Shown in pieces: positions 1-8,057 of a DNA stretch of 64,000 bases. A model generated the notes under the pieces. That model searched no databases, was not told the origin of the DNA, and saw nothing but the letters and a program-made list of their open reading frames with translations. Made by a program: the position numbers and the translations under genes. Location: NCBI RefSeq assembly GCF_014650995.1, contig NZ_BMWA01000007.1:33899-97898 (forward strand), given 5' to 3'. This stretch comes from Streptomyces viridiviolaceus. GTDB lineage: Bacteria > Actinomycetota > Actinomycetes > Streptomycetales > Streptomycetaceae. The stretch's first letter is position 1; each line of letters opens with the position of its first letter.

Positions 1-285
1 CGTGGGTGGCTGCGCGGGGTGGGTCCGTGCGCAGGAAGAGCTGATCGGCCGGTCCTGTCGGCGTTCGGCGCCCGCTGTGTCGCCGCGTTGGTGCGCTGCC
101 GTGGTCCGGGGGGCCGGGACCGTGGGTGGCTGCGCGGGGTGGGTCCGTGCGCAGGAAGAGCTGATCGGCCGGTCCTGTCGGCGTTCGGCGCCCGCTGAGT
201 CGCCGCGTTGGTGCGCTGCCGCGGTCCGGGGGCCGGGACCGTGGGTGGTCGGGCCGGTGGGTCCGTGCGCAGGGAGCTGATCGAC
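1..285. repeat. Tandem repeat, period about 120 bp, 2.4 copies
   Basis: Bases 1-120 and 121-239 are almost identical: one G is missing in a G-run and one T changes to A. A third, shortened and diverged copy starts near 240 and fades by about 285. The array may begin left of the window. It lies just beyond the stop codon of the leftward transketolase gene. An open frame runs through it, but it encodes Arg/Gly/Cys-rich sequence with no recognisable domain, so I treat the array as non-coding. Confidence 0.8.
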
Positions 286-301
286 GGGACCCGCCGGCGT
301 C

Positions 302-1222
302 TCACGCCGGCATCGTCACCGCGCCGCCCGCGACGAAGTCGCCGATGCGTCGCCGCAGGGACCGTGCGTCCAGCCCGTGGGCGGCGACGTGCTCCTCGAC
401 GCGCCCGTAGCGCCGCAGCTCACGCCGGGCCACGCCCAGGCCCAGCACCCGGTGGGGGACGTCGGACAGCGCGTCGTTCACCACCGCCGTCGACGTGCCC
501 GCCAGATAGGGTTCGACCAGCACGACGTCCGTCCCCGCCGTCTCCGTGGCCCGGCGCAGCGCGGCCGTGTCGAAGGGACGCACGGTCGTGGCGTACAGGA
601 CGGTGACGTCGAGGCCCTCGGTGGCGGTGAGCACCGCGTCCAGGACCGGACCGACGGCGACCACGACGCCCGAGCGGCCCTCGCGGACCGTGCGGAACCG
701 CTCCCCGTCGACGGCGAACGCCTCGGCGTTCGACTGCACGGACAGTCGCACGTACACCTTGTCGTCCCCGGCGGCGACCGCGTGCCGCAGCAGGGTCTCG
801 GCCTCGTCCGGGTGCCCGGGCACGTGCACGGTCCAGCCGTCCAGGGTGTCGAGCAGTGCCACGTCGCCGGGCGCCATGTGGGTGTAGCCGCCGGCCGGCC
901 AGTCGAAGGACGCGGCGGCGCTCACCAGCACCGCGCCCGCGTCCTGGTGCCCGAGGTCCAGCTTCAGCTGCTCGAAGGGCCGCTCGACCAGGAAACTGGC
1001 GAAGGTGTGCACGACGGGCCGCAGCCCGGTCAGCGCCATACCGGCCCCGGCCCCGACGAGCAGCTGCTCCCGGATGCCGACGTTGACGACCCGGTCGGGA
1101 TGCCGGCGGAGCGCCTCGGCGAAGCCGTCCTTGCCGATCTCCGCAAGGACCACGGCGACACGTGGATCCTCGTCGAGCAGCCGGGTGACGACGGGGGCGA
1201 AACGGTCACGCATGGTGTCCAT
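302..1222 (-). CDS. Transketolase-like protein, C-terminal (pyrimidine-binding) subunit
   Basis: This is a 306-residue protein of the split-transketolase type, in which the two halves of the thiamine-diphosphate enzyme are separate polypeptides. It would carry the pyrimidine-binding and C-terminal transketolase domains: MDTMRDRFAPVV, then VNVGIREQLLVGAGAGMAL, HTFASFLVERPFEQLK and a C-terminal VVLVEPYLAGTS segment. The ATG at 1222 gives the usual family N-terminus. The frame stays open to 1996, but that extension overlaps the partner gene and is a shadow. The stop is TGA at 302-304. It lies 50 bp downstream of the N-terminal subunit gene on the same strand, so the two should be co-transcribed. 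The exact sugar substrate is unknown; such split pairs occur in secondary metabolism and in alternative pentose pathways. Confidence 0.9.
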   Translation of the reverse strand: MDTMRDRFAPVVTRLLDEDPRVAVVLAEIGKDGFAEALRRHPDRVVNVGIREQLLVGAGAGMALTGLRPVVHTFASFLVERPFEQLKLDLGHQDAGAVLVSAAASFDWPAGGYTHMAPGDVALLDTLDGWTVHVPGHPDEAETLLRHAVAAGDDKVYVRLSVQSNAEAFAVDGERFRTVREGRSGVVVAVGPVLDAVLTATEGLDVTVLYATTVRPFDTAALRRATETAGTDVVLVEPYLAGTSTAVVNDALSDVPHRVLGLGVARRELRRYGRVEEHVAAHGLDARSLRRRIGDFVAGGAVTMPA

Positions 1223-1272
1223 GGAGGGCCTTCCTCGAGGTGGGCGTGAGCAATAAGGAACGAGCAGGGGGA

Positions 1273-1980
1273 TCAGACGGACTTCGGCTCCACCCGGGCC
1301 ACGACCACGTGCGGGCGTCCCGGATGCGGCGCGGTGAAGGCGGCGTACAGCGCCTCGTGGTCCCGGCCGTCGACGGTGACCGCGGACCAGCCGGCCGCCT
1401 CGAACCGGGCGGCGATCCCGCCGGGCAGGGCATGGCTGGCGGAGGCGTTGTCGACGACGACGGTGTGCAGCCGCTCCAGTCCGGCCGGGCCGGCGAAGGC
1501 GATCGCCTCGTGATTGCTGCCCTCGTCCAGTTCGGCGTCCCCGATCAGCGCCCACACGGCAGGTTCGGTGAGTCCCTGCGCCCGCAGGCCCAGCGCCGTG
1601 CCCACGGCGATCGGCAGCCCGTGCCCCAGCGAGCCGCTGCCGATCTCCGCGCCGGGCACAAGCGTGCGGTCGGGGTGGTGGCCGAGCGGGGAGTCGTAGC
1701 GCCCGAAGCCGGGCAGCCAGTCCACGGGCAGGAAGCCCTTGGCGGCCAGGACGGCGTAGTAGGCCATGGGACCGTGCCCCTTCGACAGCAGGAACCGGTC
1801 GCGCCCGGGGTCGTCCACGTGCTCCGGGTCCACCCGCAGCACCCGGTCGTAGAGCACCCACAGCACGTCCAGGGTGGAGGTCGCCGCCGGGCCGTGCTTC
1901 TCGTCCCCGGTCATCAGGGACATCAGTCCGGGCAGGTCGGCATAGGTGTGGACCCGTCCGCGTTCTTCGGTGGTGGTCAT
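1273..1980 (-). CDS. Transketolase-like protein, N-terminal (TPP-binding) subunit
   Basis: This is a 235-residue thiamine-diphosphate-binding half. The TPP/Mg-binding motif is visible as IGDAELDEGSNHEA followed about 20 residues later by VVVDNAS, with the upstream LSKGHGPMAYYAVLAAKGF and GSLGHGLPIAVGTALG blocks of transketolase N-terminal domains. I chose the ATG at 1980 (MTTTEERGR); the frame runs 15 codons further upstream, but with a non-family N-terminus. It is the first gene of a two-gene leftward operon with the C-terminal subunit and should form a heteromeric transketolase with it. The promoter must lie in the roughly 140 bp between this start and the tRNA at 2119. Confidence 0.9.
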   Translation of the reverse strand: MTTTEERGRVHTYADLPGLMSLMTGDEKHGPAATSTLDVLWVLYDRVLRVDPEHVDDPGRDRFLLSKGHGPMAYYAVLAAKGFLPVDWLPGFGRYDSPLGHHPDRTLVPGAEIGSGSLGHGLPIAVGTALGLRAQGLTEPAVWALIGDAELDEGSNHEAIAFAGPAGLERLHTVVVDNASASHALPGGIAARFEAAGWSAVTVDGRDHEALYAAFTAPHPGRPHVVVARVEPKSV

Positions 1981-2118
1981 GCCGACGATCGTGCAACCTC
2001 GACCAAGCTTGAGGTCAAGCGTCACCGTCCCGCCTGAACGGGTGCGCGACCACCGGCCCGAGTGCGGTATTGTTTTCCTGCGCGTTCGGCCAGGGGAAAC
2101 CCCAGGTCAGACGGGCAA

Positions 2119-2192
<74 letters not shown>

Positions 2193-2210
2193 CTTGTGAA
2201 GTAGCAGGTC

Positions 2211-2242
2211 AGAGGCCGTATCGGTATTCCGATACGGCCTCT
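2211..2242 (+). terminator. Hairpin terminator of tRNA-Pro
   Basis: A perfect 14-bp inverted repeat (2211-2224 with 2229-2242) has a 4-base loop (TATT). It starts 18 bases after the tRNA discriminator base. There is no long T-run, as is usual in high-GC actinobacteria. Confidence 0.8.
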
Positions 2243-2286
2243 TGAGCATTGCTGGGGGCGGCTGGGGGCCGGCAGCGGACGGAGGG

Positions 2287-3102
2287 CTACACCTTGCGCG
2301 CCACTCCGCCGAACATGGCGACTTCCTGCGCGCATGCGCTGTCGTTCTCCACAGGGCGCCAGCCGTTGCAGGAGACCACGCCGGGGTCGAGCAGTTCGAG
2401 TCCGTCGAAGAAGCGGGTGACGGCATCGGGGGTGCGCTGGGTCAGTCTGGGGGTGCCGTGTTCGTTCCAGAAGGCCACCGCGGCGTCGACATCGGGCATG
2501 TCCGGACGTGTGATGGTGTGGGACAGCACCAGATGGCTGGCCGGCGGCAGGGCGTCCATCAGGCGCCGCACGAGCCCGTATGCCTCTTCGTCGTCCTCGA
2601 TGAAAATGACGACGCCGAGCAGCATCAGTGCCACGGGCCGGCTGAGATCCAGCGTCTGCGCCGCCTGCTCCAGGATGGTGTCGACGTTGCGCAGATCCTC
2701 GTCGAGGTAGGCCGTGCGCCCCTGGGGGGTGCTGCTCAGGAGGGCCTCGGCGTGTGCGAGGACGATCGGGTCGTTGTCGACGTAGACGACGCGGGACTCG
2801 GGGGCGATCCGCTGTGCGACTTCATGGGTGTTGTCGGCGGTGGGCAGGCCGGTGCCTATGTCGAGGAACTGCCGGATCCCGCAGTCGGTCACCAGGTGCC
2901 GGACCGCGCGGCCGAGGAACTGCCGGTCGGCGCGGGCGTACTCGCCGATGCCGGGGTGCAGTTTGCGGATCTGCTCTCCTGCCGCCTGATCGACCTCGTA
3001 GTTGTCCTTGCCGCCCAGCCAGTAGTTCCAGATCCGCGCTGTGTGCGGCTGATCCGTTCTGATCCTCTTGTGCAACTCGCTGGGGGCGGGGCCGTCGGGC
3101 AT
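2287..3102 (-). CDS. SAM-dependent methyltransferase, DUF574 / Methyltransf_19 family
   Basis: This is a 271-residue protein with the hallmarks of the actinobacterial DUF574 family: an N-terminal HTARIWNYWLGGKDNYEVD block, then RADRQFLGRAVRHL. The SAM-binding glycine motif reads FLDIGTGLPT, and VVYVDNDPIVLAHAEALL is the acidic strand-2 loop. FFDGLELLDPGVV and a terminal MFGGVARKV complete the family pattern. Streptomyces genomes carry many paralogues whose substrates are mostly unknown. A second member lies at 7125-7934. The gene is flanked by tRNA-Pro on the left and the terminator of the DUF2690 gene on the right, so it is probably transcribed alone. Confidence 0.92.
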   Translation of the reverse strand: MPDGPAPSELHKRIRTDQPHTARIWNYWLGGKDNYEVDQAAGEQIRKLHPGIGEYARADRQFLGRAVRHLVTDCGIRQFLDIGTGLPTADNTHEVAQRIAPESRVVYVDNDPIVLAHAEALLSSTPQGRTAYLDEDLRNVDTILEQAAQTLDLSRPVALMLLGVVIFIEDDEEAYGLVRRLMDALPPASHLVLSHTITRPDMPDVDAAVAFWNEHGTPRLTQRTPDAVTRFFDGLELLDPGVVSCNGWRPVENDSACAQEVAMFGGVARKV

Positions 3103-3242
3103 GCGAAGTGCTCCTGTTCGAATGGTCGATGGTCAAGTGGCAACTTAACGCACGGAGTTGAGCCCGGGGGAGGGCGAGCAGACGCGGGTGTTCCGCAGCG
3201 GGAGGACGGGGCCCTGCCACCGAGTTCCGGCGCACGGCCCGG

Positions 3243-3274
3243 GGGGCCGTTTCCGACCTGTCCGAAACGGCCCC
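3243..3274 (-). terminator. Hairpin terminator downstream of the DUF2690 gene
   Basis: An 11-bp perfect inverted repeat (3243-3253 with 3264-3274) has a 10-base loop. It lies 20 bases beyond the stop codon of the leftward gene at 3294-3731 and separates it from the methyltransferase gene. Confidence 0.65.
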
Positions 3275-3293
3275 TGATCGCTTACGGCGGCGG

Positions 3294-3731
3294 TCAGTGC
3301 CACTTGGTGCAGGACCAACTGCCGCCCTGTCCGTCGTACTCCTCCACGCAGGCGCGATAGGCGTTGCTCGATCCCACCATCCGCGTGTACGCGGCGTAGG
3401 ACGGTGACGCGTTGGCCGTGTAGGACGCACCACCCCGGATCTGGATCTTGAACCTCCAGCTGCTGTCGGCCTTCTCGATCCGTGCCCAGGCTGCGCTGCA
3501 CCGTGCCGAATTGCGCAGCTGCACCTCCGGTCCTCCGCCGGCCGGGCGGATGCGGTCGAGCACCCTGGCGCCCGAGCCGCATCCCTCGGTCTGCGGGTTC
3601 TTGCCCGTGCAGGCGGCGTTCCTGCACGCGGCGGGCGCAGCCGCCTCGGCGGACATCGCGGGGGTCGAGAGCATCGTCGAGGCCAGTACGACGGTGGCCA
3701 GGGCTGAGAACGCCGAACGACGTGCGGACAT
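3294..3731 (-). CDS. Secreted DUF2690-type protein
   Basis: This is a 145-residue exported protein. A Sec signal peptide covers about residues 1-34, with Arg residues at 4-5, a hydrophobic core and Ala-rich cleavage region ending near AEAAAP. The mature part has paired cysteines, a region that includes RNSARCSAAWARIEKAD, and SYAAYTRMVGSSNAYRACVEE, matching DUF2690 proteins of Streptomyces. Their function is not established; extracellular, disulfide-stabilised and possibly wall-associated is all that can be said. It has its own terminator at 3243-3274. The start is the ATG at 3731. Confidence 0.8.
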   Translation of the reverse strand: MSARRSAFSALATVVLASTMLSTPAMSAEAAAPAACRNAACTGKNPQTEGCGSGARVLDRIRPAGGGPEVQLRNSARCSAAWARIEKADSSWRFKIQIRGGASYTANASPSYAAYTRMVGSSNAYRACVEEYDGQGGSWSCTKWH

Positions 3732-3920
3732 GTGGGGGGTCCCTTCAGCGTGCCGGATCGCCGCCCACCGAGGGTGGGCCGCTGCGGTGGAAGTGGTCCT
3801 GATCTTGATAGCGGTCAGGATCTTCCAGCCGCAACCGTGTGACCCAGGAAGTCACTCTCCGGCGTGACACCCTGCTCAGCGCACGACGAGCAGGCGTCCA
3901 CCGGGCCGCCCCGGCCGCGC

Positions 3921-4457
3921 TCAGATCACGCAGCCCACATGCGCCAGCGCCTGCTTCAGCAACACCCCGTGTCCGCCCGGCATCTCGCTCTGCACGGCCG
4001 GGGACAGCGCCTCCTGGGGGCTGAACCAGACCAGGTCGAGCGCGTCCTGCCGGGGACGGCAGTCACCGGTCACCGGCACGACGTAGGCGAGGGACACCGC
4101 GTGCTGCCGGGGGTCGTGGTACGGCGTGATGCCCTGGGTGGGGAAGTACTCGGCCACCGTGAAGGGCTGCAGCGAGGCCGGGACCCTGGGCAGCGCCACC
4201 GGGCCGAGGTCCTTCTCCAGGTGCCGCAGCAGGGCGTCACGGACCCGCTCGTGGTGGAGGACGCGGCCGGAGACCAGCGTCCGGCTGACCGTACCGTCCG
4301 GTCCGATGCGCAGCAGCAGCCCGACACTGGTGACTTCGCCGCTGTCGTCGACGCGCACGGGCACGGCCTCGACGTACAGGATCGGCATGCGGGCGCGTGC
4401 CAGTTCGAGTTCGTCGGTCGTCAGCCAGCCCGGCGTGGTTTCGGTCATGTCAGACAT
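3921..4457 (-). CDS. NUDIX-like protein, DUF4916 type
   Basis: This 178-residue protein begins MSDMTETTPGWLTTDELELA and contains EAVPVRVDD, GPDGTVSRTLVSGRVL and a C-terminal DLVWFSPQEAL block, as in the actinobacterial DUF4916 family that annotators place in the NUDIX superfamily. The canonical NUDIX box (GX5EX7REUXEEXGU) is not obvious; the corresponding stretch reads VLHHERVRDALLRHLEKDLG and keeps only part of the acidic pattern. Catalytic activity is therefore uncertain. An in-frame Met three codons downstream is an alternative start. It is followed by a 189-bp non-coding gap to the DUF2690 gene, in which I see nothing notable. Confidence 0.75.
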   Translation of the reverse strand: MSDMTETTPGWLTTDELELARARMPILYVEAVPVRVDDSGEVTSVGLLLRIGPDGTVSRTLVSGRVLHHERVRDALLRHLEKDLGPVALPRVPASLQPFTVAEYFPTQGITPYHDPRQHAVSLAYVVPVTGDCRPRQDALDLVWFSPQEALSPAVQSEMPGGHGVLLKQALAHVGCVI

Positions 4458-4531
4458 CGCTTGATCATACTTTCAGCGTCTCCCGCTTCCTGTGTGCCGC
4501 TCCGGAACAACTGTGACGCTCCACACGCCCG

Positions 4532-5677
4532 TCAGCCGTCGTCGTCCGGAGAGTCCTCGGTCAGTCCGTAGACCCGCAGGGCGTTCCCGCGCCCTGCCCA
4601 CCGCGCGATGCGCAGCGCGTCCGTCAGGGCCGTCTCGTCGGCCTCCACCCGCTCCTGGAGCAGCCCCGCCAGACCCTGCCGGAAGGCCAGCGCGCCGAGG
4701 TGGTGGAACTCGGCCACCCCGTAGGCGTCCGAGCTGTACAGCAGCTTGCGGAACGGGGTGATCTCCAGGGCCTCCGCCAGTACGGCCCCCGCCCGTGCGG
4801 GACCGACGTAGTGCAGGGTGAGGCCCACGTCGAGGTACACCCGTTCGAAGACCGCCGCCAGGTAGGCGGCCTGGCGCTGGTAGGGCCAGCAGTGCAGCAG
4901 CAGGACGGGGATCGTGCCGGCGGTCAGGTGCAGCCAGTCGGTCAGGTGGGCGGGGTCCACGCGGTGCAGGCGGATGTCGCTGTCGCCGAACCCGGTGTGC
5001 AGTTGCAGCGGCCGCCCCAGGTCGACGGCGGTCCACAGCAGGTGCCGGACGAGCACCGGGTCGTCGAGCCGGCCGCCCCGGGCGAGCCAGCGCCGGGCGG
5101 CGTCCGTGACCTCCTCGGGCGAGGGGCGGGCCGGGTCCAGGTCGAAGCCGGTGCGGTAGGCCGCCACCGACTTCACGCCCACCACGCCCGGCCGCCGCAC
5201 GGCCTCCCACGCGGCGGTGCGGAACGCCTCCGCGTACGCGTCCGCCTCCACACCCCCGGCCGCCACCGCCTCCGCGACGCCCTCCAACCGGACGATCTCG
5301 TACGCCACCGCGCCCGCGGCCCCGGCCAGCTCGGACACCGTGGTGACGCGGTCCGGGGCGTACCCGGTGTCCACGCAGAAGACGCCCGTGCCCGCCGCCG
5401 TGAGGAACCGCCGGTTCACCTCTGCCCACCCCAGCTCGGCCCGCCGGGCCAGGTACGCCTCGGCCGGGGCGTGGCGCGGCAGGTCCAGCAGGGGCGCGCA
5501 GTGGCGGCGGACGGCGAGGCCGACGGGGCTGTCGAAGGGCGAGACACCGGGCCATGCCGCGCCCTCGGTGATCAGCGACTCGAACCCCGAGCGGTCCAGG
5601 TCGGCGCTGACGGCACCGTGGCAGTGGTGGTCGACCAGCTCCAGCGCGTCGAGTGCCTCCAGCACGGGACCGGCCAT
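4532..5677 (-). CDS. Amidohydrolase family protein (FluG N-terminal-like)
   Basis: This is a 381-residue TIM-barrel metal-dependent hydrolase. The N-terminal metal-binding motif reads LVDHHCHG, and downstream QLHTGFGDSDIRL, ILLHCWPYQRQAAYLA, VYLDVGLT and LLYSSDAYGV are the usual metal/active-site strands of this amidohydrolase group. The ATG at 5677 lies one base from the stop of the glutamine-synthetase-like gene upstream, so the two are co-transcribed. Amidohydrolase plus glutamine-synthetase pairs, and the fungal fusion FluG, are linked to amide or gamma-glutamyl conjugate metabolism. The specific substrate cannot be read from the sequence. Confidence 0.85.
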   Translation of the reverse strand: MAGPVLEALDALELVDHHCHGAVSADLDRSGFESLITEGAAWPGVSPFDSPVGLAVRRHCAPLLDLPRHAPAEAYLARRAELGWAEVNRRFLTAAGTGVFCVDTGYAPDRVTTVSELAGAAGAVAYEIVRLEGVAEAVAAGGVEADAYAEAFRTAAWEAVRRPGVVGVKSVAAYRTGFDLDPARPSPEEVTDAARRWLARGGRLDDPVLVRHLLWTAVDLGRPLQLHTGFGDSDIRLHRVDPAHLTDWLHLTAGTIPVLLLHCWPYQRQAAYLAAVFERVYLDVGLTLHYVGPARAGAVLAEALEITPFRKLLYSSDAYGVAEFHHLGALAFRQGLAGLLQERVEADETALTDALRIARWAGRGNALRVYGLTEDSPDDDG

Positions 5678-5678
5678 G

Positions 5679-7082
5679 TCAGTACTTCCAGCGGTACGCC
5701 GCCGCGACCTGGTCGTCGTCCAGCCCGGCGACCGCCTCGATCTCCCCCTGCCGCACGGCGATCACCGCGTCGGCCAGGACCGTCCCCAGCGCGGCCCGCA
5801 GCACCTGGTCCGAGCGGAACGCCTCGACGGACTCCGCGAGCGAGGTGGGCAGCCGGAGCACGCCCCGGGCCGCCGCGTCGGCCGGGTCGAACCGCGCCGG
5901 GTCACCGGTCGTCTCCTCGGGCAGGGACGCGGACGAGGCGAGCCCGTCCAGTCCGGCGGCGATCACGCAGGCGAGCGCGAGATACGGGTTGGCGGCCAGG
6001 TCGACCGGCTTGACCTCCAGGTTCGCCGCGTGCTCACGCACCCCCGCCGTACCGGTGACGAAGCGCAGGGCGGCCTCGCGGGTCTCCCGGCCCCAGGCGG
6101 TGAACACTCCCGCCCACTGGGAGGGCTTGAGCCGCAGATGGCTGGCCGGGCTCGGCGCGGTCACCGCCGTGAGCGCCGGGAGGCGGGCCAGCACCCCGGC
6201 CGTGAACGCCTCGGCGTCCGCGGTCATGCCGTACCGGCCCTCCCCGCCGGCGTGCAGGTTGCCGCCGCCGCGCCAGGCGGAGAGGTGGAGGTGCCCGCCG
6301 TTGCCGACGCCCTGGGCCAGGACCGCCGGGGCGAAGGAGACCCGCAGCCCGTGCCGCTGGGCCACCGCCCGGATCGTCTGCCGCACCAGCACGCTGCGGT
6401 CGGCAGCCGCCACCGGGTCGAGGGCGCCCACGGAGATCTCGAACTGCCCCGCGGCGTACTCGGGATGGAGCTGGTCGACCTCGACGCCCTGCGCCGCGAG
6501 CGCCGCCAGCAGGTCGGCCGCGCAGTCGCTCAGTTCCACCTGGCGGGTGGCGCCGTACGCCGGTCCCGACACCGCCGGGACGAAGGCGCCGTCGGGCGCG
6601 TCGCCCCGGCCCACGGCCCACTCGATCTCGACCGCGGCCCGGAAGGTGACGCCGTGCCGCTCGGCGGCCTCGGCCACGACCCGGCGCAGCACGGTCCGCC
6701 CGCACGCCGGGTGCGGCTCGCCCTCCTGCGTGATCCGGTCGACCGGCGCCCACGCCCAGCCGGGCTGCGCCGCCAGCACGGTGAGCCGGTCGAGGTCGGG
6801 GTACAGGCGCAGATCGCCGTCGGGGGAGCCGAGGACGTCCGTGGAGACGATCGCGTCGTTCGCGAGGAACGTGTCGAACACCGGTGACATGCCGACGCCC
6901 CAGGCGGCGGCCGAGGCGAGCTTCGCCGTGGGGACGGTCTTCACCCGGCCGATCCCGGCCGTGTCCACGTACGCCAGTACGACGCCGTGCACGCCCCTCC
7001 CGGACAGTTCACCGCTCAGGGCGGCCGCCCGCTCGACGTCGCCGGGGCGCCCGCCGGGCACCGGGTCGGCAAGGGTGGTCAT
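5679..7082 (-). CDS. Glutamine synthetase-like ATP-dependent ligase
   Basis: This is a 467-residue member of the glutamine synthetase superfamily. GS landmarks are RAAVEIEWAV (metal-binding Glu pair region), QLHPEYAAGQFEISVGA, VGNGGHLHLSAW (the GNGxHxH loop), LRLKPSQWAG and a C-terminal NLEVKPVDLAANPYLALA. Several positions differ from true GlnA, as in actinobacterial GlnA paralogues that glutamylate amines such as polyamines or ethanolamine. Substrate assignment is not possible here. The start ATG at 7082 has a strong ribosome-binding site (GGAGG, five bases upstream). The amidohydrolase gene follows after one base, so ligase and hydrolase probably act on the same gamma-glutamyl compound. 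Confidence 0.88.
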   Translation of the reverse strand: MTTLADPVPGGRPGDVERAAALSGELSGRGVHGVVLAYVDTAGIGRVKTVPTAKLASAAAWGVGMSPVFDTFLANDAIVSTDVLGSPDGDLRLYPDLDRLTVLAAQPGWAWAPVDRITQEGEPHPACGRTVLRRVVAEAAERHGVTFRAAVEIEWAVGRGDAPDGAFVPAVSGPAYGATRQVELSDCAADLLAALAAQGVEVDQLHPEYAAGQFEISVGALDPVAAADRSVLVRQTIRAVAQRHGLRVSFAPAVLAQGVGNGGHLHLSAWRGGGNLHAGGEGRYGMTADAEAFTAGVLARLPALTAVTAPSPASHLRLKPSQWAGVFTAWGRETREAALRFVTGTAGVREHAANLEVKPVDLAANPYLALACVIAAGLDGLASSASLPEETTGDPARFDPADAAARGVLRLPTSLAESVEAFRSDQVLRAALGTVLADAVIAVRQGEIEAVAGLDDDQVAAAYRWKY

Positions 7083-7124
7083 ACGTCCTCCCGGGACGGC
7101 TGTGTGGGGCCGGCGCGGCGCGGC

Positions 7125-7934
7125 TCAGGGCTTGACGGCCACGGCCCCGAACTGCGGTACGACGGCGGCGCCGGGCTCGGCGTGCCACTGCGAGCAGGAG
7201 ACGAGCCCCGGGGGGAGCAGTTCCAGGCCCTCGAAGAACGCGGCGACGTCCGCACGGCCGCGTGCGGTGATCGGCGGAGTGGCGTTCTCGTTCCAGAACC
7301 GCATGGCCGGGACCTGGCCCTCGCCGCCGAGGTCGGCGTCGTCGGTGGGGTGCGTCAGGACCAGGCAGCTGCCCGAGGGGACGCGGGCCATGATCCCGCG
7401 CACGATCTCGCGGGCCGTGTCGGTGTCGAGCACGAAGTTGAGGATGCCCAGCATCATGACCGCGACGGGCCGGCCGAAGTCGAGTGTCTTCGCGGCGCGT
7501 TCGAGGACGGCGTCCGCGTCGTGCACGTCGGCGTCGATGTAGTCCGTGGCCCCCTCGGGCGTGCCGGTCAGCAGCCTGCGCGCCTGTGCGAGGACGGTCG
7601 GGTCGTTGTCGACGTACACGATCCGTGCGTCGGGCGCGACGCGTTGGGCGATCTCGTGGGTGTTGTCCCCCGTCGGCAGCCCGGTGCCGATGTCGAGGAA
7701 CTGCCGTATGCCCCGCTCGGTCGCCAGCAGGCGCACCGCCCGGCCCAGGAACTGGCGGTCCGCGCGGGCGACCTCCCGGATCACCGGGAACATGCCGGCG
7801 ACGTGCTCGCCGACCTGCCGGTCGACCGGGTGGTTGTCCGTGCCGCCGATCCAGTAGTTCCAGACGCGGGCGTTGTGGGCCACTGCCGTGTTCGGCTCCT
7901 GGGTTCCGTCCGTTGCGGTGTGGCTCTCGCTCAC
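7125..7934 (-). CDS. SAM-dependent methyltransferase, DUF574 / Methyltransf_19 family
   Basis: This is a 269-residue second DUF574-family methyltransferase in the window. It shares the family blocks ARVWNYWIGGTDNHPVD, RADRQFLGRAVRLL, QFLDIGTGLPTGDNTHE (SAM-binding), IVYVDNDPTVLAQA and FFEGLELLPPGLV with the gene at 2287-3102, but is clearly diverged from it. Its stop lies 42 bp from the start of the glutamine-synthetase-like gene on the same strand, so it may be the first gene of that operon. The methyl acceptor is unknown. Confidence 0.92.
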   Translation of the reverse strand: MSESHTATDGTQEPNTAVAHNARVWNYWIGGTDNHPVDRQVGEHVAGMFPVIREVARADRQFLGRAVRLLATERGIRQFLDIGTGLPTGDNTHEIAQRVAPDARIVYVDNDPTVLAQARRLLTGTPEGATDYIDADVHDADAVLERAAKTLDFGRPVAVMMLGILNFVLDTDTAREIVRGIMARVPSGSCLVLTHPTDDADLGGEGQVPAMRFWNENATPPITARGRADVAAFFEGLELLPPGLVSCSQWHAEPGAAVVPQFGAVAVKP

Positions 7935-8057
7935 GTCCCAGCTCCTTCACGCCCGTGCCGTGGTCGCCGACCATTGTGCCGCCCGGTGATCACGTCTGTC
8001 CTGGGAATCGGGCGAGGAGCGGGCACGGCGGCGCGGGGCGTCCGCGCGGCGGGTCGG

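Noticed and set aside
2..280. Forward ORF through the 120-bp tandem repeat
   Set aside because: It is repetitive Arg/Gly/Cys-rich sequence without a domain or ribosome-binding site; likely non-coding.
1223..1996. N-terminal extension of the transketolase C-terminal subunit frame
   Set aside because: It overlaps the real N-terminal subunit gene in another frame and is Arg/Pro-rich noise.
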